DNA from: Candidatus Parcubacteria bacterium
GTDB lineage: Bacteria; Patescibacteriota; Patescibacteriia; Patescibacteriales; BM507
Length of the DNA: 41,025 bases
Direction of reading: 5' to 3'
NCBI GenBank assembly: GCA_002869265.1
Contig: PKTH01000049.1
Span: forward strand, 1-41,025
The position numbers were made by a program, and so were the translations under genes. A model generated the notes under the pieces. It did not search any database. It was not told the origin of the DNA and was given only the letters and a program-made list of their open reading frames with translations. This document shows, one piece after another, positions 1 to 9,752 of the stretch. The stretch's first letter is position 1; each line of letters begins with the position of its first letter.

Positions 1-71
1 AATCAAAGCCAAAATTAAAATTAACGGCAATCACTGATCAAAAAATAACAATGATTGTTAAATGATTTGTC

Positions 72-99
72 GAGGAGACTTCGGTCTCCTCTTTTTTTT
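72..99 (+). terminator. Intrinsic terminator (GAGGAGAC-TTCG-GTCTCCTC + T-run) of a gene upstream of the window
   Basis: Perfect 8-bp stem with TTCG tetraloop followed by T8. Confidence 0.85.
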
Positions 100-140
100 G
101 TTTGAAAATTGTGCAATAATGTATAATATAAGAAAATAAT

Positions 141-530
141 ATGAAAAAATTTAAAATCTACTTACTTGTTCTATTCTTATTTATCCTCCCATTTAGTCTT
201 CTCGCGGGTGAAACTGAATGCCCAACTGATAGCACCTGTATCGACAATCCTATAGACGCAACTAGTCCTGAACAATTCATTGGTAATGTTATTAATGCTG
301 TTTTGGGGATTAGCGGATCTCTGGCTCTCTTGATGTTTGTTTATGGTGGCTTTACTTGGATGCTCTCTGGTGGAAGCCCTGAAAAAGTAAGCAAAGGTAA
401 AAACACTCTTGTCTGGGCAACCATTGGTCTGGTTGTTATATTTTCATCCTACGCTCTTGTCAACTTTGTCTTCACCGGATTAAGTGGGGGAAGCACTACA
501 ACAACTGCCGCCACCACTCCTCCCTCCTAA
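141..530 (+). CDS. Secreted two-TM TrbC/VirB2-like pilin-family protein
   Basis: N-terminal signal peptide, two hydrophobic segments separated by the short W-M-x-x-G-G-x-x-x-K-V loop shared with the other paralogues in the window. Confidence 0.8.
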   Translation: MKKFKIYLLVLFLFILPFSLLAGETECPTDSTCIDNPIDATSPEQFIGNVINAVLGISGSLALLMFVYGGFTWMLSGGSPEKVSKGKNTLVWATIGLVVIFSSYALVNFVFTGLSGGSTTTTAATTPPS

Positions 531-556
531 ACTAGATATTCAAATTTAACCCTAGA

Positions 557-584
557 GGCCTTGAAATAGTCAAGGTCTTTTTTT
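557..584 (+). terminator. Intrinsic terminator after first pilin gene
   Basis: ggccttga-aatag-tcaaggtc stem plus T-run. Confidence 0.7.
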
Positions 585-669
585 ATATATTTACTAGCTC
601 TTGAAAAATTGCTAAAATTAAACTATACTAATAGCGGATTTAAGAACTACTAAATACAGCTTTTAAAAA

Positions 670-1068
670 ATGAAAGGAAAAATTGCGCTCAATTTAACTA
701 TATTTTTATTTATGCTTTTTAGCATGTCTTTTTTGGCTGGTTCAGTTAATGCTCAGGGAGTAGACGAGATGGTTTGGGGAGGGTATTATGAAGAATTTCA
801 ACTCTCAACAGGGCTTAGCCCCAAAGACCCTAGAGAAATGATAACCGGCCTCATTCGAATTGCTCTGGGCTTTCTAGGGATCTTAGCTGTGACGATCATA
901 ATGTTCGCTGGATTTAAGCTAATGGTTTCAGGTGGAAATGAAGACAATATGGCAAAAGCAAAAGCAATGATGGCCAATGGAGCTGTGGGAATTATAATAG
1001 TTCTAATCTCTTTTTCTCTAGCCAACTTTGTTATTAATTCTATCATTAACGCCACACAAACTATTTAG
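670..1068 (+). CDS. Secreted two-TM TrbC/VirB2-like pilin-family protein
   Basis: Signal peptide; DPREMITGLIRIALGFLGILAV...GGNEDNMAKAKAMMANGAVGIIIV matches the paralogue core. Confidence 0.85.
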   Translation: MKGKIALNLTIFLFMLFSMSFLAGSVNAQGVDEMVWGGYYEEFQLSTGLSPKDPREMITGLIRIALGFLGILAVTIIMFAGFKLMVSGGNEDNMAKAKAMMANGAVGIIIVLISFSLANFVINSIINATQTI

Positions 1069-1087
1069 ATATATTTTATATATTAGA

Positions 1088-1117
1088 AGAGCCTTGCATA
1101 CAGCAAGGCTCTTTTTT
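1088..1117. terminator. Intrinsic terminator, AGAGCCTTGC/GCAAGGCTCT
   Basis: 10-bp perfect stem with T-run. Confidence 0.85.
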
Positions 1118-1532
1118 ATTTTCCCAATAATTCTTCTATGATTTTTTGAGGATAGGCTCCATCAGATTCCATGTCCAGTAGTTCTTCAAAGGAATAAGCT
1201 TTAGCACTTATCAGACGAGGATAGTCAATATAATAAACTTTGTAAAACCCTTTGTGACGATAGAAAACTAATTGTTTTTTCCTACTGAATTTAAAGATTT
1301 CTTCGGGAATTCTTTTTTCAACCTTGAAAACGTCTGTATAGGTCTGACCATCATATCTTTCAAGCACATATATAGACCTTGTTCTTCTTTTCTTAATCTC
1401 TTTATCTTTTTGCTCACTCGCGGGCTGCTCAACTGCCTGGTCATCTAACTCTTGCTCAAGAGCCCTACTCCCAGCACATCCCGTGAAAAAAAATAAGCAG
1501 ACAATAGCCAAAAACAAAAAAATCACTCTCAT
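1116..1532 (-). CDS. Putative lipoprotein, unknown function
   Basis: Signal peptide with lipobox-like FFTGC; strong SD AGAGGAGG upstream. Confidence 0.7.
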   Translation of the reverse strand: MRVIFLFLAIVCLFFFTGCAGSRALEQELDDQAVEQPASEQKDKEIKKRRTRSIYVLERYDGQTYTDVFKVEKRIPEEIFKFSRKKQLVFYRHKGFYKVYYIDYPRLISAKAYSFEELLDMESDGAYPQKIIEELLGK

Positions 1533-1559
1533 AATTATCCTCCTCTTGTTTAGAATGTG

Positions 1560-2417
1560 CTATTCCACAAGCATGGCTGCTCCTATAGCGCCTGCCTTAT
1601 TTCCTAATTTTGCTAAAACTACTTTTGTCTTCCTGGCTCTTTCTTCCCAGATATACTCTTTCATCATCTTTTTTATATTTGGCATAAACAAATCAGCAGC
1701 ACCGGTCCCTCCTCCATATAAAACTATTATTCCTGGGTTTACTGTATTTACCAAATTAGCCAAAGCAATTCCTAGGAGCGAACCAAATTCTTCAAATGAC
1801 TTGATTGCCAAAACGTCACCCCTGTAGGCTTCCGTAGCCATGTTTAGAGGGTTCTTCTGGGTTAGTTTATGATAAGCCTCTTCGAGGGTGGTTTTGTTTT
1901 CATAATCGATGACATTGTGCCCTATCTCTCCAGCGCAACCATCAACACCCAGATGAACATCACCGTTGTTCCACCAAGAACTACCAATCCCCGTTCCTAT
2001 AACGATCAAACAGGCATTATCAAATTTTCTAGCTGATCCGATGTTTATCTCTGCCCTCAGAGAACAGTTCGCGTCATTATCTATAAATACTGGTAAACCT
2101 AATTTCTTTTCCAACTGGCTAACAAAATCTGTATTGTCTATTACTTTTATATTGGACGCTCTAGTAACTTTTCTTGTTTTAAAATCAACAACTCCGGCAA
2201 TCCCAAGACCAATACCATTTACTTGAGCCTTGTCTTTTTGGGCTTTTTCTAAAAGCGGCTCCAAAAGGGCAACTATCATAATAATAAAATGCTCAATACT
2301 GTCTTTGGGTGTGGCTAAAGTATACTCCTCTACTATTCTTTCTCCATCAAAAAGAACGGCAAACATTTTTGTCCCTCCAATGTCTATCCCTACTTTGTAT
2401 TCTCGTTTTTTAGCCAT
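1560..2417 (-). CDS. ROK-family sugar kinase / regulator-like protein
   Basis: VGIDIGGTK phosphate motif, DNDANC, GTGIGSS, GCAGEIGH. Start placed at MAKKREYK (2417) rather than ORF start 2525, which overlaps the neighbouring gene. Confidence 0.85.
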   Translation of the reverse strand: MAKKREYKVGIDIGGTKMFAVLFDGERIVEEYTLATPKDSIEHFIIMIVALLEPLLEKAQKDKAQVNGIGLGIAGVVDFKTRKVTRASNIKVIDNTDFVSQLEKKLGLPVFIDNDANCSLRAEINIGSARKFDNACLIVIGTGIGSSWWNNGDVHLGVDGCAGEIGHNVIDYENKTTLEEAYHKLTQKNPLNMATEAYRGDVLAIKSFEEFGSLLGIALANLVNTVNPGIIVLYGGGTGAADLFMPNIKKMMKEYIWEERARKTKVVLAKLGNKAGAIGAAMLVE

Positions 2418-2421
2418 ACAA

Positions 2422-3435
2422 TTATTTTGTAAATAATATTTTTGCTTCTTCCCAAATACTTGGATTATTTTGATAAATCTTCTCCCAATACCACCATTCA
2501 ACTCCCCAGAGATAAAACTCTTCAAAACCTGTTTGGCGAGAAAACTCCATCATTTCACGAAATTTATCATAGTCCATGGTTCGTGCTCTTTCTTCTGGAC
2601 TTAAGTTTTGAAAGGGAACTGGACCCCAAGGCTCAGCTTGGAGCTCTATTACTATCCATTTCTCTGGCTCAGCAAATAATTTTACTAAATTTCTTTTTAC
2701 TTTGAAAAACGAAGGTTCTATTGGATAGCTAACGTAAGCCCTAAGTAAATTGGAATAGGTTTTACGATACATGGTTGTTCCAAAAATATCTGCCCGCTTG
2801 GCTGCCGGCACCCAAACTGACAGCTCACCAGAATCTGTAACAACCACTGGTCTTTTATCTAAAGATTTTACTAAAGAAATTTCTTTGTCTAGAAAGTCTG
2901 GATCTAGATTTGGACACTCACCAAAATTTGATAAAAATGGTTCATTTTCGACTTGCCAGGCAACTATTGTTTCTTCGTTTTTATAGCGGTTTATTGTTTT
3001 TTCAATATACTCAAGAGTTTCTGGCTCACGAATTTCTTTTTCCAAACTTTCCGCCCAATCAGGAATATGACACTCAGGCCAGCGAGGGAGTCTTCCGCCA
3101 ACAGCTAGTATAACTTCAACTTCTCTTTTTTTAGCTTCAGCAATTTGCCAATCGAGATTTTCCCATTCATATCTATTGTTAGCAAATTCTACCTCGTCCC
3201 AATAAGCTGATAAACGCAAACGTTTCACTCCTAAGTCATCTAACATTAATACATAAAGCTCTTGCCAGTCAAGTCCTAGATCTATCGCCTGTTTTTGTGA
3301 AAAAGTTACGCCATATTTGACCTCATCGGGGGCATATACATGTCCAAAACTCAATAAAAAGAAAACAAAAGACGCTAAAATTATTATTATTGCCATTCTT
3401 TTGAACCAAGAAAATTGTTTTAGCATTTTTATCAT
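2422..3435 (-). CDS. Membrane-anchored TIM-barrel glycoside-hydrolase-like protein
   Basis: N-terminal TM; WQVENEP (N-E acid/base-like) and later IELQAEPWG (nucleophile-like) typical of clan GH-A. Confidence 0.6.
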   Translation of the reverse strand: MIKMLKQFSWFKRMAIIIILASFVFFLLSFGHVYAPDEVKYGVTFSQKQAIDLGLDWQELYVLMLDDLGVKRLRLSAYWDEVEFANNRYEWENLDWQIAEAKKREVEVILAVGGRLPRWPECHIPDWAESLEKEIREPETLEYIEKTINRYKNEETIVAWQVENEPFLSNFGECPNLDPDFLDKEISLVKSLDKRPVVVTDSGELSVWVPAAKRADIFGTTMYRKTYSNLLRAYVSYPIEPSFFKVKRNLVKLFAEPEKWIVIELQAEPWGPVPFQNLSPEERARTMDYDKFREMMEFSRQTGFEEFYLWGVEWWYWEKIYQNNPSIWEEAKILFTK

Positions 3436-3436
3436 A

Positions 3437-3868
3437 TTAGAACATGCAAGAGAATACAGTCTCTGAGGTTGCGTCTACTATTTTACAAATAACTAAACCA
3501 GAGATTGAATAAGAGGCCATTATAATAACTAGCCCGACTATGCTCCTTGATAATATCTTTTTAGCTTCATCGATTTTTGAATCATTGCCTGCGGCAGTCA
3601 TCCAGAGATACCCAGCGTAAATTATTAAAAATGTAAAGATTACTCCCAAGAAACCAAGGGCTGCTCTTATAAGTTTTGCCACCGTGGCTCTAAGGTCTTG
3701 TGGTTGTCCGCTATCAAATACGTCTGCCACTGCTTCAGAGCCGCCTGCTCCGAATCCTTCTTGGGTGCTAAGAAGACCACCTGCAAAAACAGAACTAGCA
3801 GAAAATAACAACATAATAAATGAGAAAACGAGCAAAAATGACATTATTTTTTGTTTAGCCTTGGTCAT
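3437..3868 (-). CDS. Secreted two-TM TrbC/VirB2-like pilin-family protein
   Basis: Signal peptide; LIRAALGFLGVIFTFLIIYAGYLWMTAAGNDSKIDEAKKIL core. Start MTKAKQK preferred over 3904. Confidence 0.8.
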   Translation of the reverse strand: MTKAKQKIMSFLLVFSFIMLLFSASSVFAGGLLSTQEGFGAGGSEAVADVFDSGQPQDLRATVAKLIRAALGFLGVIFTFLIIYAGYLWMTAAGNDSKIDEAKKILSRSIVGLVIIMASYSISGLVICKIVDATSETVFSCMF

Positions 3869-3878
3869 ATATTTATGA

Positions 3879-3884
3879 TATAAT
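3879..3884 (+). promoter_or_regulatory. Extended -10 (TGATATAAT) 7 nt upstream of ATG at 3892
   Basis: TGn-TATAAT motif in sequence. Confidence 0.5.
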
Positions 3885-3951
3885 TTAGTTAATGAGATTT
3901 TCATTGTTACTTATTATTATATCTAAAATTAGCAATTTCGGCAATTTAACT

Positions 3952-5376
3952 ATGACTCTTTCAACAAAAATAGCCCATAATACAATAATCCAAATTATCA
4001 GCAAAATTATTGCAACAGTTCTTGGCTTACTTACTATAGCCATAATGACTCGATATCTCGGTAAATCTGGTTTCGGTGACTATACCACTATTATCACTTA
4101 TTTAACTTTTTTTGCGACAATTGCTGATCTGGGGCTGACACTGGTTACAGTCCAATTGATTAGCAAAGCAAATGCCGATGAAGAAAAAATCATCGGCAAT
4201 CTTTTTGCTTTTCGACTAGTAACTGCCGTGTTATTTCTGGGATCATCAATCTTGATAACTATTTTCCTCCCCTATTCTAACGCTATCAAGATAGGCATAG
4301 CTGTAACTTCATTTTCATTTCTTTTTGGAGCTTTTAACCAAATACTTGTTGGTGTTTTCCAAAAAAACTTACAAATGGATCGAGTGGCTTTGGCCGAGGT
4401 GGTGAGTCGAACATTTCTCTTTGTAGCTGTCTTTTTGGTTTATTATCTTGACTATGGTCTTTTGGGTGTTTTAATTGTTTCTGTTTTGGCTAATCTAGTT
4501 TCGTTTTTGTTTCACTTTTTCTTTTCTCAGAGATTTGTCAAAACCACCCTGTTGTTTGAATTTGGCTACTGGAAACAGATAGTCAAACAATCCTGGCCGA
4601 TTGCTGTAACTATTTTCTTTAATCTTATTTATTTAAGAACTGACACCCTAATTCTTTCTTTAATCAAAAGCTCTGAAGAGGTTGGAATATATGGGGCCTC
4701 ATACAAAGTTATTGATGTTTTGGTGACTGTCCCTTTTATGTTTGCCGGGATAATCTTACCTGTAATCACCAGAGCCTGGTCTGAGAAAAATAATCAGTTT
4801 TTTTATAAAGTCCTCCAAAGATCTTTTGATGTAATGATTATTTTTTCTATTCCTATGCTAGCTGGAGCATTCTTTTTGGCTGATCCCATCATTAATTTGA
4901 TTGCTGGACCAGAATTTGCCGAGTCCGCTTCAGTCCTAAGGATCTTAATGATTGCTTCTTCGGTAATATTTGTCGGAACGATGTTCTCTCACGCTGTAAT
5001 TGCTATTGATAAACAAAAAAATATAATATGGTCATATATCTTTGTTGCTATCACAGCTTTATCTGCTTATTTAATATTTATACCTAAATTTTCCTACTTC
5101 GGGGCAGCCTGGGTAACGGTTTATAGTGAAGTGACCATAGCCCTAGCTTCTCTATATTTGGTTTATAAACACACAAAATTCTTTCCAAATTTCAAAGTCA
5201 CCTCCAGGGTTCTTCTCTCAACTGCTATTATGTCTGTTTCTCTTTATTATTTTGTTGCCAATGAATTCAACTTTTATTTTTCCTTGTTTACTGCAATGCT
5301 AATTTACTTTGGCTTTCTTTATCTATTTAAAGGCTTCACCAATAAAGAAATATTAGAGATTCTTAACAAAAATTAA
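3952..5376 (+). CDS. Polysaccharide flippase / oligosaccharide transporter (Wzx-like MATE/MOP superfamily)
   Basis: About 12 TM segments; N-terminal TMTRYLGKSGFGDY-type motif (ITRYLG..GFGDY). Start 3892 is also possible if leaderless. Confidence 0.85.
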   Translation: MTLSTKIAHNTIIQIISKIIATVLGLLTIAIMTRYLGKSGFGDYTTIITYLTFFATIADLGLTLVTVQLISKANADEEKIIGNLFAFRLVTAVLFLGSSILITIFLPYSNAIKIGIAVTSFSFLFGAFNQILVGVFQKNLQMDRVALAEVVSRTFLFVAVFLVYYLDYGLLGVLIVSVLANLVSFLFHFFFSQRFVKTTLLFEFGYWKQIVKQSWPIAVTIFFNLIYLRTDTLILSLIKSSEEVGIYGASYKVIDVLVTVPFMFAGIILPVITRAWSEKNNQFFYKVLQRSFDVMIIFSIPMLAGAFFLADPIINLIAGPEFAESASVLRILMIASSVIFVGTMFSHAVIAIDKQKNIIWSYIFVAITALSAYLIFIPKFSYFGAAWVTVYSEVTIALASLYLVYKHTKFFPNFKVTSRVLLSTAIMSVSLYYFVANEFNFYFSLFTAMLIYFGFLYLFKGFTNKEILEILNKN

Positions 5377-6528
5377 ATGCAAAAAAAAATACTAATTATA
5401 TCTTCTCTCGACGATTCTACGAGAGCAATTTACTCTATCTTAAACAACCTTTCAGATAAATTTGATTTTTATTTCCTTGGCTCACGTGGAAATCTATATA
5501 ACTTCTTTACAGAAAAAAACTGGCCAAGAGGAAAAATTTTCCTTTTTAAAAACATCCTTAGGTTTGGAGCCTTCAAAACAAGATTATTTTTTATTTTTAA
5601 ACCACTTATTCAAATATATCTTTTTTCTATTCTTCTTGTCTTGAAATACAAAAAAAAGTATCAAACCATAATTTTAGTAAATATCAATGAAAAAATATTA
5701 ATAAGCCCTTTGGCTAAATTCTTAAAAATAAAAGTTATATGGCTAGAATCAAGAGACCTAGAATATTCAAAACTAAATAAAAAAATAATAAAAACCTTTA
5801 GCAAGCTTGCTAGAAAAAATAAAATAATTTGCCTAAACTCATTTTTCCAGAAAAAAATCGAAAAACTAGGCATAGCAACTGATAATATAGAAGTTATTAG
5901 CCCAGGCATAAAAAAACAACATAAAAAATATCAAGAAACCCTATTCTCAAAGCTAGCAAAGAACGAAAATAACCAAGTAGGAAGAAAATTCTACACTATT
6001 GGGACTATTACAGACTTAAATGACAAAGAAAAAATAGAAACCCTGTTCTCTGCTCTTAAAAACTCTGTAGATTTAATCACTCGTGTCCAACTAATTATTG
6101 TTGGCACTGGTGCATATTCCCCAGACAACAATCCCTGGGCTAAGTGGTTAGCTAAAAAAATGGGCATAGAAACAATGGTTTGGTTTGTTACAGATACAAA
6201 AAACATCAAAAAATGGCTAGACAGCTTTGATATTTTTGTGATAAGCTCTAGATTCCTCAACCTAGATGATTTCAAAAATACCCTCTATGCGATGGAGTCT
6301 GAACTAGCACCAATTGTTCCATACGATCTTGGTTATGAAGACTTGGTGATTGATGGAGAAAATGGATTTTTCTATGATATTAATAAATCCGAAACTCTAA
6401 CTGAAAATATAATTAAATACTATAAAAACAAAAGGCTAAGTATCGATCTCGGCAAAAACGCCCGAGAACATGTTGAGAAGAATTTTCAAATAGAAAAAAG
6501 TCTTGAAAAAATTAAAGAATTATTATGA
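5377..6528 (+). CDS. Glycosyltransferase, GT4-like
   Basis: C-terminal DIFVISSRFLNLDDFKNTLYAMESELAPIVPYDLGYEDLVIDGENGFFYD, typical GT-B nucleotide-sugar domain. Confidence 0.75.
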   Translation: MQKKILIISSLDDSTRAIYSILNNLSDKFDFYFLGSRGNLYNFFTEKNWPRGKIFLFKNILRFGAFKTRLFFIFKPLIQIYLFSILLVLKYKKKYQTIILVNINEKILISPLAKFLKIKVIWLESRDLEYSKLNKKIIKTFSKLARKNKIICLNSFFQKKIEKLGIATDNIEVISPGIKKQHKKYQETLFSKLAKNENNQVGRKFYTIGTITDLNDKEKIETLFSALKNSVDLITRVQLIIVGTGAYSPDNNPWAKWLAKKMGIETMVWFVTDTKNIKKWLDSFDIFVISSRFLNLDDFKNTLYAMESELAPIVPYDLGYEDLVIDGENGFFYDINKSETLTENIIKYYKNKRLSIDLGKNAREHVEKNFQIEKSLEKIKELL

Positions 6529-7496
6529 TAGAAATAAAAATAAGCGATGAAAATTCTGGGCAAAGAATAGATAAGCTTTTAGCAGAAATACTGCCAAAAG
6601 AACACGACGTAAAAATCACCAGAAGCCAAATCCAGAAACTGATTACAGAAGAGTCAATAAAACTAAATGGCGAGATTTTCAACTCTAGCCATAAAACAAA
6701 AACCGGTGATCTGATAACAGTCGAAGAGACAAAAAGAAAAGAAAGGGAAATTACTCCTGTTGTAAAAAAATTAAAACTCAATATTGAAGAAATAATTGTT
6801 AAAGAAACAAAAGATTATATTGTCATCAACAAGCCGGCTGGAATTATTGTCCATGACTTTGAAAATGTTTCTGAAGAAACTCTGGTTGATGTTTTACTTA
6901 TGCGCTATCCAGAGATTAGACAAATTGGAGAAGATCCTTCCAGGCCAGGAATTGTCCATAGAATCGACAGAGAGGTTAGTGGTCTGATGGTTGTTGCTCG
7001 AAACCAAAAAACATTCGACAACCTCAAAGAACAATTTAAAAAAAGAACCGTTCAAAAATACTATAAAGCGCTTGTTTACGGTGTAGTTTCTAAAGAACAC
7101 GACGAAATTCGCTTTCCAATCGCTAGATCCAAGTCTAGATATAAAATGGCCGCTCTTCCTGAAACAAAAAAAGGAGAGAAACAAGACGAAGGTAAAATTG
7201 CTATTTCTGAATTTGATGTAGTTGAAAGAAAAATTAACTATACCCTTTTGAGAGTTAAGATTAAAACCGGAAGAACTCACCAAATTAGAGTCCACTTGTC
7301 TGCCTACGGCAATCCAATAGTTGGCGATAACGTTTACACTACTAATAAGTTAAGAGAGAAAAATATTAAAAAAAATCTAGGAAGAATATTCTTGGTCGCC
7401 TTTTTCCTGTCATTCAATGACCTAGACGGCAACAGACAAGAGTTTGAAGTGGATATACCTAATAATTTAAAAGAGTTTTTAAAAACTGCGAAATAA
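6525..7496 (+). CDS. RluA-family 23S rRNA pseudouridine synthase
   Basis: S4-like N-terminus; GIVHRIDREVSGLMVVAR and TGRTHQIRVHL. Confidence 0.92.
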   Translation: MIEIKISDENSGQRIDKLLAEILPKEHDVKITRSQIQKLITEESIKLNGEIFNSSHKTKTGDLITVEETKRKEREITPVVKKLKLNIEEIIVKETKDYIVINKPAGIIVHDFENVSEETLVDVLLMRYPEIRQIGEDPSRPGIVHRIDREVSGLMVVARNQKTFDNLKEQFKKRTVQKYYKALVYGVVSKEHDEIRFPIARSKSRYKMAALPETKKGEKQDEGKIAISEFDVVERKINYTLLRVKIKTGRTHQIRVHLSAYGNPIVGDNVYTTNKLREKNIKKNLGRIFLVAFFLSFNDLDGNRQEFEVDIPNNLKEFLKTAK

Positions 7497-7497
7497 T

Positions 7498-8052
7498 ATG
7501 AAAAGGAATTTGTTTATAATATCTGGTCCTTCTGGCGCAGGAGAAGACACTATAATGAAGGCTCTTCAGGAAAAGAAAGATTTTAAAAAAGTGGTTACCA
7601 CAACCACAAGAGCAATGAGAAAAAACGAAACTGAAGGAGACCCCTACTATTTTTTATCAAAAGAAGAATTTAAAGATGGAATTTCTGATGGTAGGTTCTT
7701 TGAATATGTAATTGAAGATAACGGTAATTACTATGGCAACACCTATGAAGAAATCGAGAGAGTTAGGAAAAGTGATGATCGTTTTTTGATGAAACTCGAA
7801 TATAAGGGCGTTATTACATATAAAGAAATATTTCCAGAAGCTGTTTCAATAATGATAGATGCCCCCTGGGAAGAACTAGAGGGGCGCATACGAAAACGTG
7901 ACAAGGTTTCTGAGGCTTTTGTCCAGGGGAGAGCAGACTACGCCAAGGGCTGGTATCAAAATAAAGATAAGTTTGACCATATAGTTGAAAACCGTAACGG
8001 CCAACTAGAAGAAGCAATTCAAAACACTCTAGATATTATAAATTCATATTAA
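7498..8052 (+). CDS. gmk: Guanylate-kinase homologue with atypical Walker A (GPSGAGEDT)
   Basis: FIISGPSGAGEDT, TTTTRAMRKNETEGDPYYFLSKEEF, GNYYG; C-terminal VENRNGQLEEAI. Confidence 0.75.
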   Translation: MKRNLFIISGPSGAGEDTIMKALQEKKDFKKVVTTTTRAMRKNETEGDPYYFLSKEEFKDGISDGRFFEYVIEDNGNYYGNTYEEIERVRKSDDRFLMKLEYKGVITYKEIFPEAVSIMIDAPWEELEGRIRKRDKVSEAFVQGRADYAKGWYQNKDKFDHIVENRNGQLEEAIQNTLDIINSY

Positions 8053-8077
8053 AAAAGAGCCCTGCTGGGCTCTTTTT
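8051..8077. terminator. Bidirectional terminator between gmk and clpP
   Basis: AAAAAGAGCCC-TGCT-GGGCTCTTTTT. Confidence 0.85.
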
Positions 8078-8091
8078 CCATGGAAATGTTT

Positions 8092-8667
8092 TTATGAAAT
8101 AATTTTATCTATCAAACCGTACTTTTTTGCTTCTTCTGCTCCCATAAATTTATCTCTATCTGAGTCCTTTTCTACTTTAGCTATTTTCTGCCCTGTGTGG
8201 GTTGATAAAATATTGTTTAATCTCTCTTTTATCTTCAAAATATGTTCCGCTCTTATTTTAATGTCTGATGCTTGGCCCTCTGCTCCTCCCATTACCTGAT
8301 GAATCATAACCTCTGAATTCGGAAGACAAAATCTTTTTCCTTTGGCTCCCGAGGCTAGTAGAACTGCTGCCATTGAAGCTGCCATCCCTATACAAATAGT
8401 TGAAACATCTGATTTGATATATTGCATAGTGTCATATATTGCTAGACCGGCTGTGACTGAACCTCCTGGAGAATTGATATAAAACTTAATGTCTTTGTTT
8501 TTTTGCTCAGCATCGAGAAATAATAGTTGGGCAATGACAATATTGGCGACATGGTCTGTTACTGGCTCTCCTAAAAAGATAATTCTGTCTTTTAATAGTC
8601 TTGAGTAGATATCATAGGCTCTCTCGCCATGCGTTGATTTTTCTATAACTGTTGGAATAAGTGGCAT
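8092..8667 (-). CDS. clpP: ATP-dependent Clp protease proteolytic subunit
   Basis: [33 protein letters not shown]; active-site contexts GMAASMAA and MIHQ. Confidence 0.97.
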   Translation of the reverse strand: MPLIPTVIEKSTHGERAYDIYSRLLKDRIIFLGEPVTDHVANIVIAQLLFLDAEQKNKDIKFYINSPGGSVTAGLAIYDTMQYIKSDVSTICIGMAASMAAVLLASGAKGKRFCLPNSEVMIHQVMGGAEGQASDIKIRAEHILKIKERLNNILSTHTGQKIAKVEKDSDRDKFMGAEEAKKYGLIDKIIS

Positions 8668-8751
8668 ATATTAGTAATTTTTAATATTGAATTATAGAGT
8701 GATTATAGTTTATAAAAACATCGTTGTCAATCAAGCAAAAAACTAAACATT

Positions 8752-9714
8752 CTATTCAATCATCCAACGATTATTTTTATGAACTAACTTTCCATTTATC
8801 TTAAAGCCAGAAGCTTTGCTGTGACCCCCGCCACCCAGAGCATTGGCTATCTTTGATACATCCACATTATCATCTGAGGTTCTCAAGCTCCCCTTAATAG
8901 TTCCATCGTCTTCCTCCCGGAGCATCAACAGACCCTTAACTTCATTTAGATTGCTTAGAAATCCTGAAATTCCCTCAATATCTTCTTCGGTGGCTCCACT
9001 TTCTTCAATATCTTTTTTTGTGATGACCGTAACAGCAAAGTTATATTTTTTATTTATCTCCAAGTTATTTATTGCCAGTCCCCATAGTTTCATCCCGGAT
9101 AAACTCTTATTGCGCCATGTGCTTTCCAAGATGTTCGGAAGCCTGGCGCCGCGAATCATCATCTCTGAAGAAATTCTAATTGTTTTTTCACTAGTAGAGG
9201 GATAAAGAAAATTCCCAGTATCCGTCGAAATCCCAGTAAGGATACAAGTTGCTCTGGCTTTATTTATTTTTATTCTATTCTTTTTAAAAAAATCATAAAT
9301 CACCTGAGTAGTAGAAGCAGCTCTTACCTCCCTAATTTCGATATCACTATAAGAATCTACCTTGGGGTGATGATCAAATTCAATCACTTTTTGATGTTTT
9401 TTTCTGCCAAGAATTTCACTAATTAATGTAGTCCTAGAAAGACTACCACAATCGAGGGGGATGATAAGATCAAAAGAAGAAAAATCTTCTGGCATAGCAT
9501 TGTTTATCTTCTCGGTATGTGGGAGAAATAAAAAATTCTCAGGAATGTCGCTAACACAATATGCATAGTAATCTATTTTTTCTTGTTCTAAAAAATCGAT
9601 CATAGCGCAAATTGAAGAAACAGCATCCCCATCTGGTTTTTCATGAATGACTAAAAATATCTTTTTAGCTTTTTTAATTTTTCTATAGGCAATCCTATGG
9701 TTTCTATAATACAT
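8752..9714 (-). CDS. DHH/DHHA1 phosphoesterase (NrnA/RecJ-like)
   Basis: EKPDGDAVSS, PLDCGSL, EFDHHPK, C-terminal GGGGHSKASGF. Confidence 0.9.
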   Translation of the reverse strand: MYYRNHRIAYRKIKKAKKIFLVIHEKPDGDAVSSICAMIDFLEQEKIDYYAYCVSDIPENFLFLPHTEKINNAMPEDFSSFDLIIPLDCGSLSRTTLISEILGRKKHQKVIEFDHHPKVDSYSDIEIREVRAASTTQVIYDFFKKNRIKINKARATCILTGISTDTGNFLYPSTSEKTIRISSEMMIRGARLPNILESTWRNKSLSGMKLWGLAINNLEINKKYNFAVTVITKKDIEESGATEEDIEGISGFLSNLNEVKGLLMLREEDDGTIKGSLRTSDDNVDVSKIANALGGGGHSKASGFKINGKLVHKNNRWMIE

Positions 9715-9718
9715 ATAA

Positions 9719-9752
9719 AAAAATCCCTTGAAAATTTACAGGGGATTATTTT
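9719..9752 (-). terminator. Intrinsic terminator after rbfA
   Basis: Minus strand AATCCCctgtaaattttcaaGGGATT then T-run. Confidence 0.65.

Noticed and set aside
798-3113. Antisense ORFs such as 798..1055, 1483..1827, 1966..2226, 2230..2436, 2442..2705, 2771..2986 and 2910..3113
   Set aside because: Opposite-strand shadows of well supported coding genes without start signals or domains.
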